Shown piece after piece: positions 42,781 through 50,803 of a DNA stretch of 64,000 nt. The stretch is from Streptomyces sp. NBC_01214. Lineage in GTDB: Bacteria > Actinomycetota > Actinomycetes > Streptomycetales > Streptomycetaceae. The notes beneath the pieces are model-generated. The model was not told where the DNA came from and searched no databases. It saw nothing but the letters and a program-made list of their open reading frames with translations. Both the position numbers and the translations under genes were made by a program. Location: NCBI RefSeq assembly GCF_026340975.1, contig NZ_JAPEOS010000001.1, positions 434,001 to 498,000 on the forward strand, in the 5' to 3' direction. Within the stretch, counting starts at the first letter, position 1. Each line of letters opens with the position of its first letter.

Positions 42781-43569
42781 TCAGCGCCCGAGTTGGGACA
42801 GAACTTGGCGTGGTCTGTTCGTGATGATTGCTTCCACGCCTAGATCAGCGCAGAGCTGAACGTCTTCGGGTTCGTTCACTGTCCATACGTGCACGGAGTG
42901 GCCCGCGCCCTGGAGCTTGTGGATGAAGCCGGGGTGATTGCGCACGATCCGCATCCCGGGACCGGCGATCGTCACGCCGGCCGGCAGTCGCCCGTCCCGC
43001 ATCCGGGGCGAGATGAACTGCATCAGGTACACGGTCGGGATCGTCGGCGCGGCCGCCCGGATCCGGTGCAGGGAGCGCGCGGAGAAGCTCATGACCCGCA
43101 CGGGGTGCGGACCCTCGGCGGGCGGGGCGTCCAGGCCGAAGCGCTTGAGGAGGACGAGGAGGCGCTCCTCCACCTGTCCGGCCCAGCGGGTCGGATGCTT
43201 CGTCTCGATCGCGAGCTGTACCGGCCGTCCGGCGTCGGAGACCAGCTCCAGCAGGCGCTCCAGGGTGAGGACGGAGGTGCGCTCGGGGTCCGCGTCCCAG
43301 TCGGGGGACTCCTCGCGGTCCTTCCAGGAGCCGAAGTCGAGGGCGGCGAGATCGGCCAGCTCCAGGGCGGAGACGGCACCGCGGCCGTTCGAGGTGCGGT
43401 TCACCCGGCGGTCGTGGACCAGGACCAGATGGCCGTCCGCGGTCAGTCGGACATCGCATTCGAGGCCGTCGGCGCCGTCCTCGATGGCCTTGCGGTAGGC
43501 GGCCAGGGTGTGCTCGGGGGCATCCTCCGAGGCGCCGCGGTGGGCGACGACCTGGATGGTGCGCGGCAT
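42781..43569 (-). CDS. Glycerophosphodiester phosphodiesterase
   Basis: This 262-residue TIM-barrel enzyme of the GDPD family hydrolyses glycerophosphodiesters to glycerol-3-phosphate and an alcohol. The catalytic His pair and metal ligands are visible: VVAHRGASEDAPEHT near residue 8, DGLECDVRLTADGHLVLVHD near 35-55, LAIETKHP near 115, and the terminal VHVWTVNEPEDVQ with GVEAIITNRP. There is no signal peptide, so it is cytoplasmic. The ATG at 43569 is used; a GTG four codons earlier (43581, VTHAMPRT) is a plausible alternative. The very long open frame upstream is a shadow of htrA. Confidence 0.93.
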   Translation of the reverse strand: MPRTIQVVAHRGASEDAPEHTLAAYRKAIEDGADGLECDVRLTADGHLVLVHDRRVNRTSNGRGAVSALELADLAALDFGSWKDREESPDWDADPERTSVLTLERLLELVSDAGRPVQLAIETKHPTRWAGQVEERLLVLLKRFGLDAPPAEGPHPVRVMSFSARSLHRIRAAAPTIPTVYLMQFISPRMRDGRLPAGVTIAGPGMRIVRNHPGFIHKLQGAGHSVHVWTVNEPEDVQLCADLGVEAIITNRPRQVLSQLGR

Positions 43570-43809
43570 TGCGTGGGTCACCGGGTCATGGTGCCACCGA
43601 GAGGCGCCCGGGCGTCGGGGTCGGCCCCAAGAATGCATCCGAAATGTCGGATATAAAGAATGGGGAGAGATGCACAGGTCCGGCTTACAGTGCTCTGACG
43701 GGTCATGGGAAAGGCTTTGCCCAGGAACTTGTGCGGCACGTCGAACGTTCAGTCGGACCGATATCGCCAGAGAATTTTCCGAAGCCGTGTGTGACGAGGA
43801 GAGAGCGCT

Positions 43810-45306
43810 GTGAGCACCGAGAACGAGGGCACCGCGGCCCCGACACCCCCCGCGGCCCCGTCCGTACCCCCTGCTCCGGCCTCCGAGACGCAGGATGCGG
43901 CCCCCGCGCCCGCCGCCGGCGAGCCGGTGACCCAGCAGATTCCGCCGACCCCGGCGCCCGGCACCGAGCCCACCCAGCAGATTCCGCCCGCACAGGCGCC
44001 CCCGGTTTACGGCCAGGCTCCCGCACAGGCGCCCCCGGCCTACGGTCAGGCTCCCGCCCCGGCCGCGCACGGAGCCGAGGGCTGGCCGCCCCCGCCGCCC
44101 ACGGTGCCGGCGTACGGAGTGGGCAGCGGCCACGGCGGAGGCGCCTGGGGTGTTCCCCTGACCGCCGACGGCGCCCCCGCGCCCAAGCCGAAGGGCAGGG
44201 GCGGCCTGGTCGCGGCCGTGCTCGTGGCGGCCCTCCTCGCGGGCGGCATCGGCGGCGGCGTCGGTTACTGGGCCGCCGAGCGCAGCAACAACGGCACCGG
44301 CTCCACCACGATCAGCGCTGCGAACACCCCCAAGGACATCAAGCGCGAAGCCGGCTCCATCGCCGGCCTGGCCGCGGGTGCCCTGCCCAGCGTGGTCACC
44401 ATCGAGGCCTCGGCCGGCGACGGCGAAGGCGGCACCGGCACCGGGTTCGTCTACGACCAGCAGGGCCACATCCTCACCAACAACCACGTCGTGGCCTCGG
44501 CCGCCAACGGCGGCAAGCTCTCCGCGACGTTCTCCGACGGCAAGCGGTACGACGCCGAGGTCGTGGGCCGTGCCCAGGGTTACGACGTCGCCGTCCTCAA
44601 GCTGAAGACCCCGCCGGCCGGCCTCAAGCCGCTGCCCCTCGGCGACTCCGACAAGGTCGCGGTCGGCGACGCGACCATCGCGATCGGCGCCCCCTTCGGC
44701 CTGTCGAACACGGTCACCACCGGCATCGTCAGCGCCAAGAACCGCCCGGTCGCCTCCGGAGACGGCAGCGGCAGCAAGAACTCGTACATGAGCGCCCTCC
44801 AGACGGACGCCTCGATCAACCCGGGCAACTCGGGCGGTCCGCTGCTCGACGGGCGCGGCGCGGTCATCGGCATCAACTCCGCGATCCAGTCCGCGGGCAA
44901 CGGCGGCTTCGGCGGCGGCCAGGCCGGTTCGATCGGCCTCGGCTTCGCCATCCCGATCAACCAGGCGAAGAACGTCGCCGAATCGCTGATCAAGACGGGC
45001 AAGCCGGTCTACCCGGTGATCTCGGTCTCGGTCGACCTCCAAGCCAAGTCCGAGGGCGCCAAGATCTCCGAGCAGGGCGCGGCCGCCAACGAACTGGTCG
45101 ACCCGAACGGCCCGGCCGGCAAGGCGGGCCTCAAGCCCGGCGACGTCATCACCGAGTTCGGTGGCAAGCCGGTCGACAGCGGCCCGACCCTGATCAGCAT
45201 GATCTGGACGTACAAGCCCGGCGACACCGTGAAGCTGACCTACCTCCGCGGCGGCAAGCCGACCACGGTCGACATCACGCTCGGCTCGCGGGTCGGCGAC
45301 AAGTAG
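43810..45306 (+). CDS. HtrA/DegP-like membrane-anchored serine protease
   Basis: This is a 498-residue envelope quality-control protease. The cytoplasmic N-terminus (about 130 residues) is Pro/Ala-rich with near-repeats TQQIPP and QAPPxYGQAPA. One transmembrane helix (about 133-155) follows, then the trypsin-like domain with His in ILTNNHVV near 225, Asp in YDVAVLKL near 258 and Ser in NPGNSGGPLLD near 339. A C-terminal PDZ domain (about 400-490, GPAGKAGLKPGDVITEFGGK) recognises substrates. The GTG start at 43810 has a good ribosome binding site (GAGGAGAG). It is a single gene; stress-responsive control would be expected but no operator is evident. Confidence 0.95.
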   Translation: MSTENEGTAAPTPPAAPSVPPAPASETQDAAPAPAAGEPVTQQIPPTPAPGTEPTQQIPPAQAPPVYGQAPAQAPPAYGQAPAPAAHGAEGWPPPPPTVPAYGVGSGHGGGAWGVPLTADGAPAPKPKGRGGLVAAVLVAALLAGGIGGGVGYWAAERSNNGTGSTTISAANTPKDIKREAGSIAGLAAGALPSVVTIEASAGDGEGGTGTGFVYDQQGHILTNNHVVASAANGGKLSATFSDGKRYDAEVVGRAQGYDVAVLKLKTPPAGLKPLPLGDSDKVAVGDATIAIGAPFGLSNTVTTGIVSAKNRPVASGDGSGSKNSYMSALQTDASINPGNSGGPLLDGRGAVIGINSAIQSAGNGGFGGGQAGSIGLGFAIPINQAKNVAESLIKTGKPVYPVISVSVDLQAKSEGAKISEQGAAANELVDPNGPAGKAGLKPGDVITEFGGKPVDSGPTLISMIWTYKPGDTVKLTYLRGGKPTTVDITLGSRVGDK

Positions 45307-45406
45307 CAGCACCCGAGCACCACCGGTCGCGGCGGCGGACCGATGAGGAGGGGCCGTAGGCGGGATTCCGTCTACGGCCCCTCCAACGTCCGCTTATGCT
45401 TCATTG

Positions 45407-46312
45407 GTGTTCGATTCTCGGCACATACGGACCTTTCATGCCGTGGTCGCCTCCGGGTCGTACTCGGCCGCCGCCCGCGTGCTCGGGTACACCCAGCCCG
45501 CCATCACCCAGCAGATGAAGGCGCTCGAACGTGCCGTCGGCACCCCGCTGTTCACCCGCGTGGGCCGCAAGATGCAGCTCACCGAGGCCGGGGAATCCCT
45601 GTCCCGGCACGCCGAGACCATCCTCGGGAACCTCTCTGCCGCCGAGGCCCAGCTCAGGGCGTACGCCCGGCTGCGCACCGGCCGGGTCAGGCTGTGCGGC
45701 TTCCCCAGCGCCAATATCACCCTCGTCCCCGAGGCCCTGAGCGGCTTGGCCAAGGACCATCCGGGCATACAGGTGGAACTGCTGGAAGGTGAGCCCCCCG
45801 AGTCGCTGCGCCGACTGGAGCGCGGGGAGTGCGACATCACCCTGGCCTTCACCTATCCCGGCCTGCACGAAGAGATCCCGCAGGAGGTCGCCGAGGTCAG
45901 GCTGCTGGAGGACCAGCTGACGGTACTGCTCCCGATGGGGCATCCGCTGGCCCGCCGCCGCGCCGTGCACCTGGCCGACCTGGCCGAGGAACGGTGGATC
46001 GCGGGCTGTCTGCGCTGCCGGGCGAACCTGCTGCACGAGTGCGCGGAGCTGGGCTTCGTGCCCGACATCCGTTTCGCCACCGACGACAACCTGGTCGTAC
46101 AGAGCCTGGTCGCGCAGGGGCTGGGCGTGGCGATGATGCCCGCGCTGGTGCTGCCCTCCCTCTCACTGAGCCGGGTCTGCGGCCGGGCCCTGCAGCCGGC
46201 TGCGCGTCGGCACATCGCCGCGTACGTCTACCGCGACCACCTGCGGATCCCGGCGACGGCCGTGGTGCTCAACGCGCTGAAACAGGTGGCGGCGAACCGG
46301 GTCGGCTGCTGA
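45407..46312 (+). CDS. LysR family transcriptional regulator
   Basis: This is a 301-residue LTTR. The N-terminal winged helix is HIRTFHAVVASGSYSAAARV then LGYTQPAITQQMKALERAVG (about 5-60), and the effector-binding domain (about 90-290) contains LRRLERGECDITLAFTY and EERWIAGCLRCRANLLHEC. The extra Cys residues in that last segment could allow redox or thiol sensing. The GTG at 45407 is used; a TTG directly before it (45404) is equally possible, and the leader is very short. Downstream lie a cysteine dioxygenase gene and a YeiH exporter gene on the same strand, so it probably regulates sulfur-compound metabolism (inference). Confidence 0.92.
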   Translation: MFDSRHIRTFHAVVASGSYSAAARVLGYTQPAITQQMKALERAVGTPLFTRVGRKMQLTEAGESLSRHAETILGNLSAAEAQLRAYARLRTGRVRLCGFPSANITLVPEALSGLAKDHPGIQVELLEGEPPESLRRLERGECDITLAFTYPGLHEEIPQEVAEVRLLEDQLTVLLPMGHPLARRRAVHLADLAEERWIAGCLRCRANLLHECAELGFVPDIRFATDDNLVVQSLVAQGLGVAMMPALVLPSLSLSRVCGRALQPAARRHIAAYVYRDHLRIPATAVVLNALKQVAANRVGC

Positions 46313-46391
46313 TCAACCCATAAGCTGTGCTTGGGATTTCAGGTCATAACTGTCGTTGGACGTGATGGAAAGCCGGCAGCACGCTGTCGAT

Positions 46392-46940
46392 ATGACCACC
46401 AGCACGCCGGCCCGCACCACCACGAGGATGGCCGCCCTCGTCAGTGAGATCCGTACCGTCGTGGAGCGGGGGCTGGATCCCGACCTCACCGCGTACCTGG
46501 TGGGCGAAAGGCTCGCCCCGCACCTGGGCGCGCCCGACCTGCTGACCCCGGCGCAGCGGGAAGGTGACCCGGAGCGGTACCGGCAGCACATCCTGCACGC
46601 CGAGGCCGACGGCAGCTTCTCCGTAGTGGCCCTGGTGTGGCTGCCCGGGCAGGAGACCTGCATCCACGACCACGTGTCCTGGTGCGTGGCCGGGGTGCAC
46701 CAGGGTGAGGAGAGCGAACGCCGTTTCCGGCTCGCGCCGGGTGCCGGTCCTGCCCGGCTCGTGGCCACCGAGGACGTGGTCAACGCCCAGGGCGACGTCT
46801 GTGGGTTCGCCCCGCCCGGAGACATCCACAAGGTGCGCAACTCATGTACGACCAAGGCGATATCGGTGCACGTGTACGGCGCCGACGTCTCCCGGCTGGG
46901 CACCAGCATCCGCCGCGTCTACACGCTCCCCGTCGACTGA
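46392..46940 (+). CDS. Cysteine dioxygenase family protein
   Basis: This 182-residue cupin of the cysteine dioxygenase type oxidises cysteine (or a related thiol) to the sulfinate with O2 and Fe(II). The three-His iron site is visible as CIHDHVSWC (two His) near residue 95 and PPGDIHKVRN near 150; the nearby Cys in SWCVAG matches the position of the Cys-Tyr cofactor region. The ATG at 46392 is chosen; in-frame ATG at 46365 and TTG at 46356 are alternatives. It lies 79 bp after the LysR gene, with a small inverted repeat AAGCTGTGCTT at 46322-46332 between, and its stop overlaps the next start by one base. Confidence 0.9.
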   Translation: MTTSTPARTTTRMAALVSEIRTVVERGLDPDLTAYLVGERLAPHLGAPDLLTPAQREGDPERYRQHILHAEADGSFSVVALVWLPGQETCIHDHVSWCVAGVHQGEESERRFRLAPGAGPARLVATEDVVNAQGDVCGFAPPGDIHKVRNSCTTKAISVHVYGADVSRLGTSIRRVYTLPVD

Positions 46941-47983
46941 TGGCCCTCCTCCACCGCCCGCAGAGCACGGCCCGGGATGTTTCACGTGAAACACCCACTC
47001 CGTGGCCCGGGTTGGTGATGGCTGCGGGCGGCGCGCTGACGGCCTGGTGCGTCCACCGCATCGTGCCCGCCGTGCCGATGCTGACCGCATCCGTAGTGCT
47101 GGGCATCGCGGTGGCGCACCTGCCGGGCCTACGGACGTTCGTACGCGCGGCCGCGCGCCCGGGACTCTCCCTGGCCGGCCGTCGGCTCATGCGGATGGGC
47201 ATCGTCCTGCTGGGCCTCGGCCTGGGGCTGGACCAGGTGCTCCGGCTGGGCTGGGCCACCGTGGCCATGGTGGTCGGCGTGGTCGCGGCCACCTTCCTCG
47301 GCACCCTCTGGCTGGGGCGCCGGCTGGGGCTCCCGGGCGATCAGCCACTGTTGATCGCCACCGGGTACTCGATCTGCGGTGCCTCGGCGATCGGCGCGGT
47401 GAGCGAGGTGTCCGGCAGCGACGAGGAGGACGTGGCCGCCTCCGTGGCACTGGTCACCCTCTGCGGGACGCTCGCCATAGGGATACTCCCGTTCCTCCAG
47501 GGGCCGTTGGGGCTTTCCGACCCCGCCTTCGGACGGTGGGTCGGCGCCGGGGTCCACGACGTCGGCCAGGTCGTGGCCACCGCGCAGACCGCGGGCCCCG
47601 CCGCCCTGGGCGAGGCGGTACTGGTCAAACTCATGCGCGTGGCGCTGCTCGCCCCGCTGGTGGCGGCCGTGGCCTTCTCGGTACGGGCCCGGCGCCGCGG
47701 GGTGCGTACCGCCTCGGGCCGCAGGCCGGCGCCGGTGCCGCTGTTCGTTCTCGGGTTCCTGGCCGCGGCCGCGCTGCGCGCCACTGGGGTACTGCCCGAC
47801 GTAGCGCTGGAGTGGGCGCACACCGCCCAGGAGGCCTTGCTGGCGGCGGCCCTGTTCGGCCTGGGGAGCGCGGTGCACCTGCCGACGCTGGCCCGGACGG
47901 GCGGGCGGGCCGCGGTACTGGGGCTCGGGGCGTGGGTGGTCGTGGCGGGGGTTTCGTACGCGGGCGTGATGCTCACCGTGTGA
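46940..47983 (+). CDS. YeiH/UPF0324 family putative sulfur exporter
   Basis: This is a 347-residue membrane protein of the YeiH family (PF03601), annotated as putative sulfate or sulfonate exporters. About ten transmembrane helices are visible, and the family signatures GYSICGASAIGAVSEV near residue 145 and VGAGVHDVGQVVATAQTAG near 205 are conserved. The ATG at 46940 overlaps the cysteine dioxygenase stop (TGATG), so translation is coupled. A parS site falls in codons 13-18 and is read as VSRET in the variable N-terminal tail. With a cysteine-oxidising enzyme upstream, export of sulfite, taurine-like or other sulfonate products is plausible (inference). Confidence 0.9.
   Translation: MALLHRPQSTARDVSRETPTPWPGLVMAAGGALTAWCVHRIVPAVPMLTASVVLGIAVAHLPGLRTFVRAAARPGLSLAGRRLMRMGIVLLGLGLGLDQVLRLGWATVAMVVGVVAATFLGTLWLGRRLGLPGDQPLLIATGYSICGASAIGAVSEVSGSDEEDVAASVALVTLCGTLAIGILPFLQGPLGLSDPAFGRWVGAGVHDVGQVVATAQTAGPAALGEAVLVKLMRVALLAPLVAAVAFSVRARRRGVRTASGRRPAPVPLFVLGFLAAAALRATGVLPDVALEWAHTAQEALLAAALFGLGSAVHLPTLARTGGRAAVLGLGAWVVVAGVSYAGVMLTV
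46978..46993. other. parS: parS site in the YeiH gene
   Basis: A perfect TGTTTCACGTGAAACA inside the N-terminal coding region of the YeiH-type gene, read as VSRET. Confidence 0.95.
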
Positions 47984-48257
47984 CGCCGTGTGACGCCGTA
48001 TGCCGCCGTATGCAGCCTGGGGGCGCCGTACGGCGGTGTACCGGCCGGGAGTTGGCCATTTCCTGGCCGGAACCGACCGAACGTTCCGACTGCCCGCTGA
48101 CATTGCGACGCACCCGTGCCACCCTGCCCGGTAATCCGCACGACGCACGACGCACGACGCACCGCGAACCGCGCACAGCCGATCCGCACCGACCGCTCTT
48201 CACCCCCACCCTGCCCGGCTTCGCCACCCGGCCCGGGCACGGCAGAAGGAGTCATGC

Positions 48258-49205
48258 GTGAATCGTCATCGCACGGCCTTGTCCGTCCTGCTCGCGGCCG
48301 GCGCCCTGGTCGCGGGCGCCCTGACGGCGGCCGGCCCCTCGATCGCCGCGGATGCCGCCGCGTCCTTCCGGCAACAGCACACCCACGGCTTCTGGACCGC
48401 CGAGCGGATGCGCGGCGCCACCCCGCTCGACGTGACGGCGGTCCCCGGCGCGGCCCGCACCCCGGTCGCCACGTCGGCGACCCCCACAACCATCGCCCCG
48501 ACGGCGGCGGCGTCCCCCACGGCGTTCCCGCAGGCGGGCGGCGCGTGGACGGGCGGCGGCGCCGTGGTGAAGACCTCGGGGCGCGTCTTCTTCACGATGG
48601 GCGGCCGGACCGCATCCTGCTCCGGCGACTCGGTCACCAGCGCCAACGGCAGCACGGTCATCACGGCCGGTCACTGCGTGAAGTACCAAGGGGCCTGGCA
48701 CACGAACTGGGTCTTCGTCCCCGCCTACAACAACGGCTCGGCCCCCTACGGCCAGTGGTCGGCCACCAAGACCTTCGCCACCGACCAGTGGGCCGCGAGC
48801 GAGGACATGAACATGGACGTCGGCCTCGCCGTCGTCGCCCCGCTCAACGGGCAGACCCTCAGCCAGGCCGTCGGAGCACAGGGCATCGCCTTCAACGGCG
48901 GCTACAACAAGAAGATGTACGCCTTCGGCTTCCCCGCGGCGGCCCCGTACGACGGCACCAAACTGGTCTACTGCAGCGGCAACAGCGGCAAGGACTTCCT
49001 GCTGACCAAGGACCACGGCCTGGGCTGCAACATGACCGGCGGCTCCAGCGGCGGCCCCTGGTTCCAGGACTTCAACGAGGCCACGGGCCTGGGCACCCAG
49101 GTCTCGGTGAACAGCTTCGGTTACACCTTCCTCCCGAACCGGATGTACGGCCCGTACTTCGGCAACGAGGCGAAGGCGGCCTACGACAAGGCGCAGGCGT
49201 CCTGA
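48258..49205 (+). CDS. Secreted trypsin-like serine protease
   Basis: This 315-residue protein has a Sec signal peptide (hydrophobic core LSVLLAAGALVAGALTAAG, cleavage near AADA at about residue 33) and a pro-region rich in Ala/Thr/Pro. The chymotrypsin-fold domain starts around residue 95. The catalytic triad is visible: His in VITAGHCVKY near 138, Asp in NMDVGLAVV near 187, and Ser in TGGSSGGPWF near 264. Two Cys (TASCSGDS with GHCV, and YCSGNSG with LGCNM) can form disulfides. The GTG at 48258 is preceded by AGGAG at 7 nt. It is a single gene followed by tRNA-Ser; it probably digests extracellular protein. Confidence 0.93.
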   Translation: MNRHRTALSVLLAAGALVAGALTAAGPSIAADAAASFRQQHTHGFWTAERMRGATPLDVTAVPGAARTPVATSATPTTIAPTAAASPTAFPQAGGAWTGGGAVVKTSGRVFFTMGGRTASCSGDSVTSANGSTVITAGHCVKYQGAWHTNWVFVPAYNNGSAPYGQWSATKTFATDQWAASEDMNMDVGLAVVAPLNGQTLSQAVGAQGIAFNGGYNKKMYAFGFPAAAPYDGTKLVYCSGNSGKDFLLTKDHGLGCNMTGGSSGGPWFQDFNEATGLGTQVSVNSFGYTFLPNRMYGPYFGNEAKAAYDKAQAS

Positions 49206-49229
49206 CCCCCTGAGCCGCTCCCGCCACCC

Positions 49230-49264
49230 CCACCTGGCCGGTACTCTGTACCGGCCAGGTGGGT
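49230..49264. terminator. Hairpin overlapping the tRNA-Ser 5' end
   Basis: A perfect 15-bp stem (49230-49244 with 49250-49264) and a 5-nt CTCTG loop. The right arm includes the first six bases of the tRNA acceptor stem. It could terminate the upstream protease transcript, but in a read-through transcript it would compete with tRNA folding. Confidence 0.6.
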
Positions 49265-49345
49265 TGCCCGAGCGGCCTAAGGGAACGGTCTTGAAAACCG
49301 TCGTGGCGCGAGTCACCGTGGGTTCAAATCCCACACCCACCGCCA
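49259..49345 (+). tRNA. tRNA-Ser (anticodon TGA)
   Basis: This is an 87-nt class II tRNA. Acceptor GGTGGGT (49259-49265) pairs with ACCCACC, followed by discriminator G and an encoded CCA (49343-49345). The anticodon stem-loop ACGGTCTTGAAAACCGT gives anticodon UGA, reading UCA and other UCN serine codons. The long variable arm (about 49304-49320) is diagnostic for serine. The T-arm contains GGTTCAAATCC. The plus-strand orientation follows the protease gene. A strong terminator lies 20 nt downstream. Confidence 0.97.
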
Positions 49346-49364
49346 AGCGGGCCGAGGCCCAACT

Positions 49365-49401
49365 CAGAAGGGGTGCCACCGATCCGGTGGCACCCCTTCT
49401 G
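49365..49401. terminator. Terminator after tRNA-Ser
   Basis: A perfect 17-bp stem (49365-49381 with 49385-49401) and a 3-nt loop, between tRNA-Ser and the convergent hypothetical gene. Confidence 0.9.
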
Positions 49402-49448
49402 CACGCGGGCCCTGCCACGCTTTGTCACGTGCGCACCGCCGGGCGGAG

Positions 49449-50081
49449 TCAGCCCTCGAACCAGACGACGAGGCGGACGCCCTCATCGCCGTGCAGGCTC
49501 GCGAGGGTCCTCATGACCGACCACATGGCACCCCAGTCGTCGTCGGGCACGGCGTGCTTCCGTCGGAGGCGTCCGATGCGGAAGAGGCGATCGCCGTCGG
49601 GCCACTCGGTGCCCTCGGGGTAGGTGCGGCCCGCGCGGTAGAGGGCGTGGGGGTCGGCGACGTCGGCGAGCTCGGCAAAGCGGTCGAGGCTGGTGTTCCG
49701 GCCGTGCAGCACCCAGGCCCCGTCCGGACCGAGACGGTACTCATGGACGCATTCGTCCACCTCGTTGGCGGCCTCGTCCCAGTCCGTGGCCGCCAGCTCC
49801 GCCCAGGTGATCCAGGACGCACCGGTCGAGTCCGGACTCCAGGACTCGAAGCCGGCGAGGGCCTCCGGCGACACGTCAGCGGGTAGGCCGCGGCCATCGG
49901 CGAGCGGTCGGAAGGACGTGGTGTCGCGCACGCCGAACAGGGACCCGAAAGCGACGTAGGAGCGACCGTCGTAGAGGTGATCGAGGTCGATCGCCCCGTG
50001 CCAGCTGCGGTCGTCTTCGTCCAGCCAGCGATCCCAGCGGCACTCGATGAACCCGTGTATGTCTGTCCCCATGCCCGGCAT
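49449..50081 (-). CDS. Conserved protein of unknown function, acidic
   Basis: This 210-residue soluble acidic protein is rich in Trp and Asp (GTDIHGFIECRWDRWLDEDDR, SWSPDSTGASWITWAELAATD). It has no signal peptide or membrane segment. The opening motif MGTDIHGFIE recurs in small proteins of phages and actinobacteria whose function is unknown. The ATG at 50081 (MPGMGTDIHG) is used because GGAG lies 4 nt upstream; the ATG three codons later is possible. A longer frame from 50150 lacks support. The neighbourhood (tRNA gene on one side, decayed transporter on the other) suggests a region open to gene exchange. Confidence 0.75.
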   Translation of the reverse strand: MPGMGTDIHGFIECRWDRWLDEDDRSWHGAIDLDHLYDGRSYVAFGSLFGVRDTTSFRPLADGRGLPADVSPEALAGFESWSPDSTGASWITWAELAATDWDEAANEVDECVHEYRLGPDGAWVLHGRNTSLDRFAELADVADPHALYRAGRTYPEGTEWPDGDRLFRIGRLRRKHAVPDDDWGAMWSVMRTLASLHGDEGVRLVVWFEG

Positions 50082-50189
50082 TGTTCTCCGTCGCGATAGG
50101 GCGTGCGACGAGTTTTCCGACCCGTATCCGTCGGCACTGATACGTGTCACGTCAGTGCGATCGCGACCGGACGCAGGGGCAGGCGGTCG

Positions 50190-50326
50190 AGGGCACCTCG
50201 GCCGAGGAGGGCTGCGCCGTCGTCATCGCCACCCACGACGACGCGGTCCGTGACCGCTGCGACGTGGTCCTGGCCGTCGGCGACGCCACACACCCCGTAC
50301 CCGTGAAAGAAAGGCAGTTCTCATGA
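50190..50326 (+). pseudogene. C-terminal remnant of an ABC transporter ATPase
   Basis: The plus frame ending at 50326 reads AEEGCAVVIATHDDAVRDRC then DVVLAVGDATHPVPV. This is the H-loop (switch His) region and C-terminus of an ABC ATPase. Walker A, signature and Walker B regions are absent; upstream sequence is unrelated, so the 5' part has been deleted. The stop (TGA, 50324-50326) overlaps the ATG of the following small membrane protein, preserving the original operon junction. The exact left edge of homology is uncertain. Confidence 0.6.
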
Positions 50327-50449
50327 ACGCCCGCCTCGTCCGTCGTGCCGTGATCGGGCGCTGTGCTCCTTGCCGGCATCGTGGTGCTGGCCGTCTACGG
50401 CACGCACGCCGGCACCATGCTCGGCCGGATCGGGCTGCGGATCTTCTGA
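50323..50449 (+). pseudogene. Small membrane protein, frameshifted
   Basis: The ATG at 50323 begins MNARLVRRAVIG. Removing one G from GGGCGC near 50356-50360 restores the frame AVLLAGIVVLAVYGTHAGTM and LGRIGLRIF with a stop at 50447-50449. The repaired product would be 41 residues with one transmembrane helix. As given, the frame shifts and reads Arg/His-rich nonsense. It follows the ABC ATPase remnant with an ATGA overlap and is followed by an intact terminator, so it is the tail of a decayed transporter operon (or a sequencing error). Confidence 0.6.
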
Positions 50450-50473
50450 CGCCCCGCCTTCCTCCCCCTACCT

Positions 50474-50508
50474 GAAGCGGGCCCGCGTCGCCGACCCGGG
50501 CCCGCTTC
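50474..50508. terminator. Terminator after decayed ABC operon
   Basis: A perfect 12-bp stem (GAAGCGGGCCCG with CGGGCCCGCTTC). The rest of 50509-50803 holds no recognisable gene or repeat. Confidence 0.75.
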
Positions 50509-50803
50509 CGTGGTCAGGCCTCCGGCACGCGATCCACCGGGGCAAGGCGGGCCGGGGTATTCCCGGCTTGCCGGTCGGTCGGCGGCGTGCTGAAGCGAAC
50601 ATACAGGTCAGGGCCGGTTCGGAGGCAGGTTGTCCGGTGATTCCTGGGAGTTCGCCGCGGGGTCGGAGCCACGTCCTTGGGCCGTCCGAGTGGTGTTTGT
50701 CGGAAGATCGGCGCGGGGCGTGGGGCCGGTGCGGTTGCGGCCACATCATGACGAATGTATTCAGATCCGCCCGTCCGAACATCGTGAATCGAGGCACCTC
50801 GTC

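Noticed and set aside
43570..45312. Upstream extension of the GDPD frame to 843 residues
   Set aside because: It runs antisense to htrA and reads VDRGRLAAAEVG-like low complexity, a mirror of the protease codons.
48258..49205. Steering the secreted protease to an SSI-inhibitor partnership with the gene at the window end
   Set aside because: SSI-type inhibitors do target secreted serine proteases, but the genes are 14 kb apart and this chymotrypsin-fold enzyme is not an evident subtilisin target.
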